From assembly GCA_009193035.1 (NCBI GenBank), contig SWDT01000575.1:1-33511 (forward strand): 33,511 nt of DNA, written 5' to 3'. The position numbers were made by a program, and so were the translations under genes. The DNA is from Halicephalobus mephisto (Eukaryota > Nematoda > Chromadorea > Rhabditida > Panagrolaimidae). Below the pieces are notes generated by a model. That model ran no database searches and was not told where the DNA came from. It saw only the letters and a program-made list of their open reading frames with translations. Positions within the stretch are counted from its first letter, which is position 1. Each line of letters begins with the position of its first letter. Positions 1 through 11,464 of this stretch are shown here, in pieces.

Positions 1-1057
1 TCTTCTAAAAAACACGCACTCCATTAAATGTCATCTAAAATCTACAAACCCATAATTGCTACAGACAGGCTCTGTGTGATACAATATTTATTTAAATAAA
101 AATGAATTATCTTGAAATAAGACAAAATAATTTATTAGTTAATTTTTAAATTAACTTTGTTATTTTGAACAGAAATTCAAAGATTTCCTAAACTTAATTT
201 TATACTTTTTAGAACTCCAAGATATAGGATATATAAAGTAAACATTGGTAATTTACCATAGAATAAAAGTAAACTTCATTATTAGTTTTAGATCAAATAG
301 GGTAAACTAGTAATTTTATTATATCGTTGTCTTCGTTTTCTTAGATAATTAAATTGAGAAACACAAGATCTTTGAAAGTCCTAGAAGTCCGTTTATCTCT
401 GAGAACAAGTCTGGCGAAACTCAGACGTCCCAGTATATAAGGAAACCGTCAAATCTCCTCATCATCACGTGGCTAGAATTATTATGATTTACATTTTTTG
501 TATCATTTTGTCTATTGCCTACACTATTCTATTATCTCCCTAGATTAAGTTTATTTATATTGTACCGAAATCTTACTGTACCAGAATAAAGAAGGATTTC
601 TTCTTCCATCTATCGATTAGGATTATGTGGATTACCTCAAGGTCCATGACAGGTTCAATTAGTTCTATGAATACGTGACAGACAGAAAATGATTACTTCA
701 CATTTAAGAATAATATTGAATGAATTTCCTCATCTATCATAACTGCACAAATCTGTTAATGTTGTCATTTATTTTCGAATTATCCATATATCACTTTTTA
801 TTGAAATGAAGCAATTTTAAAATAATCGCAAGTATATCATAATAAAAACGGAAATGGATTTAATTATGAAACAACTTTGACAAGAATTCTTAAAAGTTTT
901 GAAAAGCAGTAACCTAAATAAAAATTTATTTTATGATTGTCTCATAATTTTACATGATTTCAAAATGAATGGTTTAGAAATTTCGAAATTGAGGTCACAT
1001 GAGAGACGAAAACTTCTGTTCATTCCCGAAGGATAATAGTTATATACCAAAGTACTT
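1..1057. other. AT-rich non-coding stretch
   Basis: I see no supportable gene here. All frames are broken and the base composition is uniformly AT-rich. A TATA-like TATATAAG lies near 433-440 and could be a core promoter, but no coding exon follows it. Positions 529-651 form one copy of a dispersed repeat listed separately. Confidence 0.5.
529..651 (+). repeat. diverged direct repeat, copy 1
   Basis: This segment matches 1980-2093 in the same orientation. Shared blocks include CCTAGATT, a run around AAAGAAGGATT.CTTCTTC, and GATTAGGATT followed by a similar tail ending near CTACGAC/CCATGAC. By eye the copies are roughly 65-75% alike with small indels. The unit is about 115-120 bp, encodes nothing obvious, and is probably a remnant of a short dispersed element. 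Confidence 0.6.
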
Positions 1058-1254
1058 TTAGATATTGAAAAACCCGTATTTACTCAAATATCCTTTCGAA
1101 AACCTTTTGTTCTGCTTGTAAAGATTAAGCTTTCCAGAAAATATCTGATCTAACACCTTTCTAATCTTCAGAAGCTTATTGTTACGAAGATGCTTCATTT
1201 GAATTCGATTTGAATCAACTACAATCCAATTTCCCCAAACATCCACAAAATCTA
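1058..1254 (-). other. possible orphan coding exon
   Basis: On the minus strand an acceptor-like TTTCACAG ends at 1255 and is followed by an open frame of about 65 codons that stops with TAA at 1058-1060. The translation is protein-like and basic, containing WIVVDSNR and KLLKIRKVL, but I do not recognise it. No partner exon or convincing donor was found. It could be the last exon of a gene, a gene relic, or a chance ORF in AT-rich DNA. Confidence 0.2.
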
Positions 1255-1767
1255 CTGTGAAACATATCTTTTGAATTTACAATTTTTAAAATCGGTAGTT
1301 AATTATTTCTACTCTTTCTTCTTTTTCAAATGTGGATGTCTAAATTAAAAAAAAGACATTTTTCAGTCAAAAATAAAAATGGAAAGTATAACATGATTTA
1401 AATTGAAAGCATACGTTATCTAAACTTTATTGAAGCTTTACTTTGGATGGTGATGTTGATAACTCTGATAACAGGGAAAGACGGTGACAGAGAGAAATTT
1501 GAGCCAGTAATCAAAGAAGGGAAATAAAGAGGGACTGAAAAGTTTTATTCGAGTTGGAAATAGACACCTCCAATTTATTAGAACTTTTTTGAATAGTGAT
1601 TGAATATCATAGTTTAATTAAAAATAAAGATTATCCAATTCTTTATTGGAGTTGTTTTGAATGAGAATTTCAACGGTAATAAAATTAATAATTCAGAATC
1701 TTCCTGAATATTCAACAAATTTTTTTTCGTTAATGAGGTTGAAGATCTACCAACAAATAATATTTAG

Positions 1768-1908
1768 CATACTGTCGCGGAAAGCGAGAAGACTCCTAAC
1801 ACGAAAACCCTGGAGATGCAGAAACTCAATTTGCGCGCCAAAGAAGCGGTGGAGAAAAGTAGAAGCGACGCTACGGGACCGGACGACGTGGCAAGGAGTT
1901 ATTGTTGA
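1768..1908 (+). other. possible terminal coding exon of unknown gene
   Basis: A GC-richer island follows an acceptor-like TATTTAG at 1761-1767 and stays open for 46 codons to a TGA at 1906-1908. The translation is hydrophilic, with blocks such as TVAESEKTPNTK, KLNLRAKEAVEK and DDVARSYC, and looks more like real protein than the overlapping frames on either strand. No upstream exon is identifiable, so it may be a last exon, a pseudogene fragment or coincidence. I do not recognise a family. Confidence 0.3.
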
Positions 1909-1979
1909 TTTGTACTGTTGACTACTGGAATAAAGTGACCAGTTAACCATTGTCAATTAAGGGAAGACACCAGAATCCC

Positions 1980-2093
1980 TTACAATTATCCCTAGATTTG
2001 AACTATTCGTGTTTTACTGTATTTGGACAAAGAAGGATTACTTCTTCAGTCTAGTGATTAGGATTGCATAAACTATTTCAGGATCTACGACAA
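1980..2093 (+). repeat. diverged direct repeat, copy 2
   Basis: This is the second copy of the unit at 529-651, about 1.45 kb downstream in the same orientation and of similar length. The core AAAGAAGGATTACTTCTTC and the following GTGATTAGGATTG block are the clearest shared parts. Confidence 0.6.
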
Positions 2094-2853
2094 CATATCA
2101 CTAAAAATGTTTAACTTTGATATAACTAAAGGTACTTTAAGATCTGCTTTTGGAGAGCAGAGAAAACAAGTTCTTAAACAGAAGAATATAATTGAATACG
2201 ATTTTCCAGGATGGAATAAAAGAATTTGACAACGAATCACTGTTTCTTCTAGATATATCATATTATCAAATGTTCTTGATATTGTCAAAATTACACCACA
2301 GCTGGTTCCTGTTGTTTTTGTTTCTTTGTGATATGAAAATTCCGAAAACTCCTGAATCATTCTGGAGATTGTTTTTAAGACAATTTCATCAAAATCTTCC
2401 ATTCTCATTTTATAATACTACCATTTCTTAGAATTTTAAAATTCCTTTGTAGAATAAAAAAACTTTGAAATAATAGAGGAAATAATTTTGTGAACTCACA
2501 ACCAAAATCAACTCGTTTTATTAGCACTTTTTGTTTTCTTATGACCCTTCTAGAAGTTATAAAAAATTCGGGGTTTCATGTTGAAACAATTCTACCACAC
2601 TTTATTCATACTTTTCACAATGATATCATTATTAATACAAGTGTAATTTGTACATGAGAATTTAACAAGATGATAAGGTAATTAGACACCAATTATTAAT
2701 AAATCTTCATAATTTGTAGTGATACAAGTTTGATATACGTATACAAATTCAAAACAAGGTAATTCGGCACTAATTGTCGATACAATTACACGTATAAGAT
2801 CTTCGTCTCAGATTACTTCTTCTCAAAAGGATTTTCAAAAGCACTAGGTTTAA
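2094..2853. other. non-coding or decayed sequence
   Basis: No reliable gene is visible. A 40-codon plus-strand ORF (2107-2229) with a protein-like sequence (block TLRSAFGEQRKQVLKQ) ends next to an acceptor-like TTTTCCAG, but has no recognisable homologue. A 107-codon minus-strand frame (2085-2408) overlaps it. Near 2674 and 2757 two short direct copies of AAGGTAATT..GCAC/ACACC.AATT lie about 83 bp apart. Confidence 0.35.
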
Positions 2854-4809
2854 CTATTCGAGGTTTGTATTGATATTTCTTTCATCATTTTCTTCAGAAA
2901 GTACTTTAGATTCCCATTTCTTCATTAACCGACAAATCCCTAATGTTAGACTGAGGGCAGATAATCCAAGTTAGATACCGGCGAAACCTCCGGAGACAGC
3001 GATAGGCTTAGCGACAGGTGGTTCGAATTTTTGTTCTTGGCTCAAGTACTCAAAGGACCCCCAATTAAGGGTTATTGTCGTCAGATCCGGCCTCACGGAA
3101 CGACCCTTTTGATCAAGCTTTACTTCGTATCTTATTTGTCGACAATCCTTTAAGCACTTCTTAGCACACATTCTATCACTAAAAGTCCTTCGCACACTGT
3201 AATGGAAATATGTCTTATTATAATAATTTAGGAACCCTTCACTTACTCAACTTCACATTTCTCATAGTCACAAATTGGAAGATCTTCATCAGCAGCTTGT
3301 TTCAAATAAGAAAGACTAGGAGCGATGCAATTGCACATCTGTTTGATCATCTCCAGACGACATCTGCTTCTGCAATCGAATTCAGTGTCTTCTCCTTCTT
3401 CAACGACATTGCAAGCAGTTCCAGGTTTGTTATTCTCCATCATAGTGTAAATGCCACGGACTTCTACAGTAACCTCATGGACCATTCCCAGACAAAGTTC
3501 GTCGGAGATACCATCCCTGACTCGACCGTCCCCTTCCATGAATCTCGCAAGAGCACTAGGTCTTCCGTGGAAATCTACAGTCATGCAATCAATGAATTCA
3601 CCGTCACGTCCTTGATGAAACATCTGAAGAATAAAGAATTGACCTTGACTTTTGATGTCATCGAAATTATCAGCATCAAATTCCGGTTGGAAGCAGAAAT
3701 TCATCATCGATATCCATGATATTTTTATATCCGTCTTGAATATCTTGTTTCCATCATAAGATGTCCTCATAAACCGCTGAAGAGATCTAGAAGCTTGAAT
3801 TTAGTCGTTTTTCTAATTGTTATAACAACTACCTTCTAAGAGTTTCATAACCTGTTTTCTGTGTAAACTCAGTAAAAGTAACGTTTCGTTTCTTAATAGC
3901 ATTCATCCAAGTCTAAAAAGTGAATTCATGTTTTAGTTTTGTTAATTTAGTTAGTACTATCCCACAATTTAATCATGATAGTAACTGGTATGAGGAATTA
4001 ATTCAATTCCTGATGACCTAGAACTTTTCGAAATTTTTTCGTCTAGTTCAACAAGAAATGTAAAACCTGTTCTTTTCATGTTACAAAAAATAGAAACAGG
4101 TGTTAGGAAATTACCCGAACCGTATAGACCTATATTGTAAACATTGAATTCAAATCATTATGAAATGTTTAAAGTCTCAGAATCTTCTACTGAGTTTCAG
4201 AATCTTCTGCACAATTCTCATTCTGTTATTGAGAAACCATAAAACGAACTCTGATTAGTTTTCTCTTTCCGGCAAGACGAGGATGTACTCTGAAATTTGT
4301 CATAGATCTGGCCGCTCCTTGAGGAGTTGTTTCTCTTTCCATGGAATTCAATGTGGCTATGACTTCGTAAGCTTCCATGACGAGACGGTAATCCCAGGGT
4401 GCGGTTAAAAACGATGCTGCATCAGTCATGTTTGCCAATTGATCCTTTAAAGGTAAATTTGACTTTGATAAAAAACAAAAAACTGACTTGAACGATCTGA
4501 TCCCATTCCTTTACTGGCGCCTTGGGATCGATCTTGAAGTGACTCCAGGCCTGCTTTTTGGACATACAGAAGGTGATATTCGGCATCGTCATAGTTTTAT
4601 TGACTATCATTTTCACTCCTGATTGTTTTGGATTATTTCCATGTTCGATGACCTAAAATCTCTTTTTATTATTTTCAAGTAAAAAAACCAACCATATCAG
4701 TGGGATCCCCGACTGCCAAGGGAATGAGGATAACGATAGCGATCCAGAAGCCATATAGTTGAATTTTATTGGTCTGTTTCCAAAGATCTTTACTTTTTTC
4801 TTCACTCAT
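2854..4809 (-). pseudogene. DEG/ENaC-family cation channel, interrupted in TM2
   Basis: Six exons read on the minus strand: 4809-4693, 4652-4488, 4444-4250 (or to 4238, donor ambiguous), 3912-3833, 3786-3247, then 3196 onward. Exon 1 follows an acceptor TTTAG and encodes a short cytosolic N-terminus and TM1 (LYGFWIAIVILIPLA). Next come the NITFC block and a large cysteine-rich extracellular domain (CNVVEEGE, CRSRCRLEM, MCNCIAPSL, KKCLKDC), the architecture of degenerin/epithelial sodium channels. The final exon reaches SGGFAGI, then an in-frame TAA at 2971-2973. The same frame continues with LGLSALSLTLG, which matches the rest of TM2 and its G-x-S selectivity filter, plus a C-tail ending in TAG at 2854-2856. 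I see no intron that would remove the stop. It could be a recent pseudogene, a null allele, readthrough or a sequencing error. About 440 codons precede the stop. Family assignment is firm; the subfamily is unknown. Confidence 0.85.
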
Positions 4810-6116
4810 TTTTCTAAATAAACAACAAATTAAGGTCTTAAACAAGTTGGGGGAATTTTTAATGTGAAAGTAAAAGGTTGACTGCAACCAGAAAAATCGC
4901 TAAATGCTTCAAGGTGAAGGTGCAAATTGAACTTCACGTCCGAATGTCAACTGAACGTTTTTGAATTGCGCAATCAATTACTACTTTTCTTTTTTGGGTT
5001 GTATTTCAAAGAATAAATTTGTAGGTCGATGTAGATTAGATCATTGTTTCACATTCATCTAAAATTAAACAAAAGAATTAAGTACTTTTTTGTTTTTGAT
5101 CAGTACTATTTCCTAAAATAATGAATTCATTATTTTAAAACATTTTGATAATTTTGCACCATTTTTTGTAATTTACCGAATAAACAAACTTTCAACATCA
5201 TTTTAAATATCGTTTATTTTTTATTTTAATTTGACTAATTTTAATAATTTTTCAACAATTAAATGTATTTTTTCATAAATTACAGATAACTAATTACTTT
5301 TTCAAATTAATCAAAAAATAAAAAACTTAATCTTCAAAATTGTTTTATTTTAGAAGAATATTCAACAAAATTGGATTATGGATTTTAAATTTTACTTTCC
5401 ACACCAAAAATTATTATATTATTAAACATCGATTACTTTCTTAAAAATAATTTTCTTCCAATTTCAAAAAAATAAAATTCCTACATTTTTAAAAATCTTT
5501 ATCCTCAGATTTCATTTGTAAGCCGTTTATAAAATAATAAAAAGGAAATTCGATAATAAACAAAACAAAGATGAAGAAAATAATCCTGTTATTATAAAAA
5601 TTAACTTTTTTTAGAATTGTTTTAATAAAAATTCCCTAGAAATCTGGGATTTTTTATTTCAAACAATTTTTAAATTTTCTGATTCTGAAAAACTCTAAAA
5701 TGCATCCATGAGATTCAAAAGTCTTCAACTAAATCCCAAACGTTTCATAAAATTCTGAGATTCCAGTAATTTCTACAAATTTTATAAAGAATGCTAAAGC
5801 TCCAGAATTTTTTGAACTTTATTTTTCAATGGACTCCAGATGCTTCTGTGTAATTTTCGAACCTTCAAAATTATTTACTGGATTCTGGAAAATTTTAAAA
5901 AATCCTCTACAGAATTCCAATCTTGTGTGAACAAATTCCGAAAATTCTAAAAACAAGCAATTCTTAAACTGCTTAGGGAAAGCGGCCAGTGCGGGTCATG
6001 GTCCCGAAACGAACTGCAATTTGAACGTTTGTGGATTTCGTTGCATTGATGTTGTTTTCCGTGACTTCTTATCTGTATTCTTCTCTCGTTTAGTTCCACG
6101 TTATTTTAGGGTAAAA
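4810..6116. other. AT-rich intergenic spacer
   Basis: This separates the divergent DEG/ENaC and PDHB genes. It contains short A/T runs and loosely repeated GATTCCAG/AATTTTT/AAAATTC phrases around 5600-5970, like those at 15.0-15.5 kb, and no open frame worth calling. Acceptor-like sites TTTAG at about 6090 and TTATTTTAG at 6101-6109 immediately precede the PDHB start and fit a trans-splice or 5' UTR acceptor. Confidence 0.5.
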
Positions 6117-7328
6117 ATGAAGGGCATGATTAGCCGAAGCAACCATCTACTGCAACAGTTACTGATCACGTCTGGAAGGCGATGTCTGACGACGAATTCT
6201 CAAATGGTGACCGTCCGTGACGCTCTCAACCAGGCCCTAGACGAAGAAATCCAGCGAGATGACCGTGTTTTCGTACTTGGAGAGGAAGTTGCACAGTACG
6301 ATGGTGCTTACAAGGCAAGTTACCTTCATATTTAGTGCAAAATCATATATGAATTCTTTGCAGGTAACCAAGGGCTTGTGGAAAAAGTACGGCGATGAAC
6401 GTGTGATCGACACACCTATCACTGAAATGGGATTTGCTGGTATTGCAGTTGGTGCAGCTTTTGCCGGTCTCCGTCCAGTATGCGAATTCATGACCTTTAA
6501 CTTTTCTATGCAAGCCATCGACCAGATAATCAATAGTGCTGCCAAGACATTCTACATGTCTGCTGGAAGAGTAAGTTCAAACCCTCTACTATTGTCAAAC
6601 TACGTTTCCAGGTCCCAGTTCCGATTGTTTTCCGAGGTCCCAACGGAGCTGCTGCCGGCGTCGCTGCTCAGCATAGTCAGGATTACTCAGCTTGGTTTGC
6701 TCACTGTCCCGGACTCAAGGTTCTCACTCCTTACGATTCTGAAGATGCTAAAGGTCTTCTGAAAGCCGCCATTCGTGATGATAATCCCGTTGTCTTCCTA
6801 GAAAATGAAATACTATACGGTGTTCCATTCCCAATGTCCGAAGAAGCTTTAAAAGATGACTTTGTACTTCCCATCGGTAAAGCAAAGATCGTCCACGAAG
6901 GAACTGATGTTACAATTGTCGCCTATTCTCGTGGAGTCCAGCTTGGTCTTGATGCTCACGAACAGTTAAAGAAAGAAGGAATTAATGCTGAGGTAAGAGG
7001 TCCACTGTGGTGATAATAATGGTTCTTATTCTTGTAGATTATCAACTTGCGAACTCTGCGTCCTTTAGATTTCGAAACAATTAAGAATTCGGTGAAAAAG
7101 ACAAACCATTTAGTGACAGTTGAATATGGATGGCCATTTGCTGGTATCGGAGCTGAAATTTCTGCTCAAATTGTGGAATCTGATGCATTTGATTACTTAG
7201 ATGCCCCTATCCTCCGTGTTACTGGAGTTGATATCCCTATGCCATACACAGCTACTCTTGAATCCGCCGCTCTCCCAAATGCCGGTCATGTCGTCAAGAC
7301 TGTAAAGAAAGTCCTAAATATTGCATGA
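6117..7328 (+). CDS. PDHB: pyruvate dehydrogenase E1 component subunit beta, mitochondrial
   Basis: Exons 6117-6314, 6364-6570, 6612-6992 and 7038-7328 join in phase to 358 codons plus TGA, almost exactly the usual PDHB length. The protein forms the alpha2beta2 thiamine-diphosphate E1 heterotetramer that decarboxylates pyruvate in the mitochondrial matrix. Residues 1-25 are a basic, Glu-free presequence. [13 protein letters not shown] (54-66) is the conserved cofactor-contact block, followed by [42 protein letters not shown] and the C-terminal domain with LRTLRPLD and [14 protein letters not shown]. The start was chosen because ATG 6117 follows TTATTTTAG and opens with a good presequence. Intron 1 has a GC-AG donor (AAG|GCAAGT) and would be missed by a GT-only model. 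A polyadenylation signal AATAAA is at 7601-7606. Identity is essentially certain. Confidence 0.97.
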
Positions 7329-7600
7329 ACTAGCTAACCAATAGGAAATATTCAATTTAGCTGTAAGGGAGTAATATCACTATTGTTAGTATCTCCATTT
7401 TCGATAGGTTAGGTTTCGGATATATTATTTTAGTACATCTGCAATAACTTTGTCGAAATCTTGTGGTATTCTCCTTTAGGCAGAACGAACTTGATCCAAT
7501 GTTATTGGAGTTTTTCGGTGTCATATTCGTTCAGTCTTAGTGTCCATTTCCGAGATAGTCTGGACATTGTTTAGGTTTTTAATTATCATAAAATATTCAA

Positions 7601-7625
7601 AATAAATAAGGCAAAAAGTTTTATT
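7601..7625. terminator. abutting polyadenylation signals of convergent PDHB and TMEM68
   Basis: AATAAA at 7601-7606 (+) suits PDHB. TTTATT at 7620-7625, i.e. AATAAA on the minus strand, suits the TMEM68-like gene. Cleavage 10-30 nt beyond each would make the two mRNAs overlap by a few tens of bases. The rest of 7329-7851 is 3' UTR-like AT-rich sequence with nothing else visible. Confidence 0.6.
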
Positions 7626-7851
7626 TGGATGTTTAAGACATTTAAAAAATGTACGATTAGGCTTTGGTACACTTGACACCGAGTTTGCATAATCAAAGCC
7701 ACATGAAAACAAATAACTAATTATCCCGTATAAGTTAGTATAAGCTAATTATGAAATGTACAATTTTTGATGAAAAATCAAGGCAGAAATAATATAATTG
7801 AATTTTGAGCTACATTTAAATCAAGTGAAGTTTAAAATTTGAACTTCAAAT

Positions 7852-9358
7852 CTACAGACGATCAATTGATTCATCATTGTCTTTTAATTCTGGATCATTT
7901 TCGTCATCTAAGGCAAGAGGATCTAATTCGGTTAGATTATCTACATCCTTTGTTGATTGCCTTATTCGAAGTGGAGTTTGTTTAATCTGAACTGCAGGAG
8001 TTAATGGTTCAGCAGTAATCGGAGATACAGTATCTTGATTACCATTTTCACGAGTAATAACTGAACCTCCATTATTCCTCTCCACGAGTGGAATATCGTT
8101 GGAATACTGACTATCATATTTATTTTCTTTAACTCTTTGCCACATTCCTTTAAATATGCTACCAGGCAGACGTTGATACTGACGAATCAAATCCGCCACC
8201 TAAAATCCATATAATCTAAGTTATAAAAAAAAAGAAATTACCGCATTTTTAATCACATGCTTGATATCTTCAGGCAAACTATCATCCTCAAATTTTATTT
8301 GTTTACCTAAATGTGTTACCATTTTAACTGGAAATCCTCCATAAATCGGACAAATGGGGAGTCTTGTCCTTTCATATAAACTTCTACAGCATAATCTGCC
8401 CCACCTTGGGGTGCGGAATGAATCTCGTGAATTCTCAGTAAACATGGGTATCACCGGCTAAAAAAAGGAAAAACTAACATTTTTCAAACAAAAAATCTCA
8501 CCACTTTAGAACCAATGATAACTTTAGCAAAGCCTAATCTTCTTCCCCACATTATTTGATAATTCACTGGATTAGAAAACAGAGCTTCTCGTACTCCGCC
8601 CGGGGCAATAATTAGGAGATTTCCTTGTTTCAAATTTGCAATGCAGTCTTCTACAGTTCCTGGGGTAACACAGAAAACCTTGCAAAGAGCTCCCCATCCT
8701 AAAAACTCAATTATTTTATTTTAAAATAAATTAATTACCTGGGATTTTAAAAACAAATTTATCTCCAACGACATGAAGTGTTCTCTTTTTATAAAGAATA
8801 CACTTTGAGATCAAATAGTAAATGTCAATGGGCAATGTGCCATGATAGGTCACAAATAGTGCTGGTCCCTCATCTGGGATATTGTCTAGACCATTTACTT
8901 CATATCCTAAAAAAACAAAAATCAATCATTTTTTATTAAATCCGAAAATTCAATTGAGAAACTCACCGTGCCACAAATAACCTACGCCATCCCAAAAAGA
9001 AGCAAGACTTGTTCTAGCTCCATCCCAGTAACTAGATGCATAAGCTTCACGAATTCTATGACGTAATCCATAAATATGAAGAAATATTACGGAACCATAA
9101 ATGAAAAATAAAATAAAAATTGGCAATACAAAGGCCACAAAAATGGGCAGGAATAACCATAACAAATACTGTAAAAAATTCATATGTTAAATTTTTTCAA
9201 TTTAAAAATCAAACCTCTAAATATTCCAAATCCCAGTACTGTAGAACACCATTAACCCATTGAACAAAATTATCAACATGTGGTTGCATAAATTCAGGCC
9301 ACGTCATATTTGTCAATTCAGCAAGTAATGCATAAATCAGTTCCAAAATGTAAGCCAT
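7852..9358 (-). CDS. TMEM68: TMEM68-like membrane acyltransferase
   Basis: Six exons (9358-9215, 9168-8967, 8906-8739, 8698-8502, 8457-8242, 8199-7852) join in phase to 424 codons plus TAG. The protein is an integral ER-type glycerolipid acyltransferase of the LPLAT/DGAT2-related family; TMEM68 relatives make neutral lipids from glycerol backbones. A hydrophobic double span covers about 49-80, followed by REAYASSYWDGAR and WHGYEVNGLDNIP. The catalytic YHGTLPID has His137 and Asp143, PGGVREAL (204-211) is the second signature block, and PVIPMFTEN and YGGFPVK follow. ATG 9358 was chosen because it follows the acceptor GATGTTTTCAG and gives a TMEM68-like N-terminus. A hydrophilic acidic tail of roughly 90-100 residues (after about 330) extends beyond the vertebrate length of about 324. 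COA1 lies 235 bp upstream on the same strand, so the two may be co-transcribed. Confidence 0.93.
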
Positions 9359-9593
9359 TAAGAAATGCCCGTTTTTGCCCAAAAACAGTCGCAAATTGCG
9401 GTAAAATTACTGAAAACATCATGTTCCAAATTAGACAGAATCCATGAAACAAAAAAATATTCGGCAATGACTCAAAATACACTTTTCGGTGGATGAGACC
9501 CGTTAACCTCTTCACTCTAAAAAACATTTTTCATTCATATTCCAAAATTAAAATTAATCAAACACGCAACATAATTAAATAATTCTAAAAATC

Positions 9594-10830
9594 CTAATTA
9601 GACGTCACCACGGATGGATCATCGTAAATAATAATATTCGAGTCTATCGTCTCCAATTCGACGAGATGGGTCTTAAAAACGTCGGTCGGACCATGCCTTA
9701 TGGCATGTACATTGACAAAACCACTACTCAAGGTTCCCGAAACAGGAATGCGGAGCTGAAAAAAGCAAATTGATCATAAAAGCATAGGGCTTATTAGTTT
9801 TATCACTAGAGTTAAGGAGTGCAATCAATCAAATTATCGAAAGATATCGAAATCATGCTAGACACTGACGTAAACTAAAAATTTAAACAAGTTACATGCG
9901 CAAACCACTTCCATTTGTCCTTGGAAGAAGAACGACAATGATAGAAAATCGAAAAGCAAAGTTCCAGTGTTTTGTCAACAAGTCTCGTATCGGAACGTAT
10001 CGATTGAGGAAAAATTTTATGTTTTAATACCATAAATGGCAAAAATGTAACAAAGATTAATCGGGAAAGGGCTTTGAAAAATAAGGTGAGCAATAAAAAC
10101 AAGTTGTCGGTTTTTCACTGATTCTTCAGCGTTATCTACCGCGCAAATAAAAAAATAAAGATCTACTCACGTGTTGAATACGACACTATTTTGAGTCGCT
10201 GCGCAGTCAACATCAAAACTGACGATCGGGTTAGACTGTGGTTTGGACTTTTGAATCACATTTGAAGCTGACCTTACTTGACCTAATAAGCAACTTTAAC
10301 AATCACAGCAACTTTTGCGCATTTTTGGACAAAGTTGGAACTAGTCCGAGTGTTTCCCAATGACAAACTCTCTGTTCACATCCTGAAATGGCAGCAAGTG
10401 TATGCTTGTTTTTAGGAATTTAAGCAAAAAAGAAGCTAGATGGCCCAAAAGCGTACGAGCACTTGGATGCGATATAAAACTTGATAACGCCTTGGGAATA
10501 CTTCATCAGAGGAAAGCACAGAATATATAGTATTCAAAGGTACAAAGTTAATTAGACAACGAAAAAACTTACTCTAGAATCTTTGTCGCCGATATAGTTG
10601 CGATGTCTGTCTGAAAGGTCGACAGTACCCACTTGAATTGGAGGACCTAGTAACTCTGAGGCTTCTTCATGCTTGGCAATGATTTTGAAAGCTTCTTGAT
10701 AATGGTCCAATAAACGAACACGATTCTGGACCCTCTTTTGAGCGAAATAAAGACCAGTGGCTCCAACAAGAAAAGTCCCTGCGGCAATCTGTAGCAATGT
10801 CGACGTCTGAACCCGTTTCAGTACTCCCAT
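9594..10830 (-). CDS. COA1: cytochrome c oxidase assembly factor 1 homologue
   Basis: Two exons, 10830-10573 and 9755-9594, join at SR|LRIPVSG to give 139 codons plus TAG, close to the usual 140-150. COA1/MITRAC15 is an inner-membrane factor that helps early COX1 and complex I assembly. Visible features are a single N-terminal membrane segment (about 11-29, LLQIAAGTFLVGATGLYFA), a helical HYQEAFKIIAKHEEA region, the family block LGPPIQVG, and after the splice a LRIPVSG..SGFVNVHA strand region resembling the TIM21-like core. The 817-bp intron (9756-10572) is unusually long here. It contains a 75-codon minus-strand frame (9875-10102) that I regard as chance. The gene lies between SGF11 (upstream) and TMEM68 (downstream), all on the minus strand. 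Confidence 0.9.
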
Positions 10831-11464
10831 TCTCTGGCTTTGGTAGCCACTATTTCAGATGGTGCTCAGCGACGGCACTGGTTTCGCATGAACTAGACGT
10901 GAAGCTGAAGGGACCGTCAATTTGCATTCGCGTAATTGTCAACAAAATCCAACACGAAAAAACAAAACACGGCATTTTCAACAAATGAGAAACTAATTAT
11001 GAAATGTCATAGAGGAATCAGGTCGGGATGAATCATCAAATCCATATCCGGAGTTCCGAATTTAGTCAAATGATTTCGAAACAAGGAAACACTGACTCAA
11101 CGTCTAACGAAACACACAAACGACTAGACAACGACATTGGGTATGGAATTTAACTAGGGAAAATATTTAAAAACAAATTTTGAAAAACAACATTGATGAA
11201 TTTGTCGCGAAGGAAAATCATTAACAAAACGCCGAACAACGAAACTCGGCTCTTCGTTCTGGGACCGTTCGCTCGCTGTCGTGGATATATCGCGTTTTAT
11301 CCGATATTTTAATTTCCGTAAAGAAAATTAAAATTAAAATTCCCAATTTGAATAAACGAAATCTTCTTACGTAAATGATTTTCAAGACATACAATATGGA
11401 TTATTGTCATTTATTATTAAAATTTGAAATCGCAAAATTAATTTAAAAAATGAAAAAATTTAAG
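10831..11464. other. intergenic region, probable COA1 promoter
   Basis: This 634-bp gap separates SGF11 from COA1. It is GC-richer around 11215-11300, including a CGATATATCC stretch. A minus-strand frame there looks faintly protein-like but has no ATG or splice support. TTTATT at 11410-11415 is a plausible minus-strand AATAAA for SGF11. No other feature is seen. Confidence 0.4.

Noticed and set aside
2085..2408. 107-codon minus-strand ORF as a real gene
   Set aside because: It overlaps an equally protein-like plus-strand frame, ends in low-complexity hydrophobic codons, and has no recognisable motif.
3010..3030. GGTTCGAAT as a tRNA box B
   Set aside because: It lies within the DEG/ENaC coding exon and no tRNA cloverleaf can be drawn around it.
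3210..3719. 169-codon plus-strand frame
   Set aside because: It is antisense to the large DEG/ENaC exon with its ordered cysteines.
9875..10102. 75-codon minus-strand frame as a separate gene
   Set aside because: It lies inside the COA1 intron, starts in a run of hydrophobic AT-rich codons, and shows no motif or splice context.
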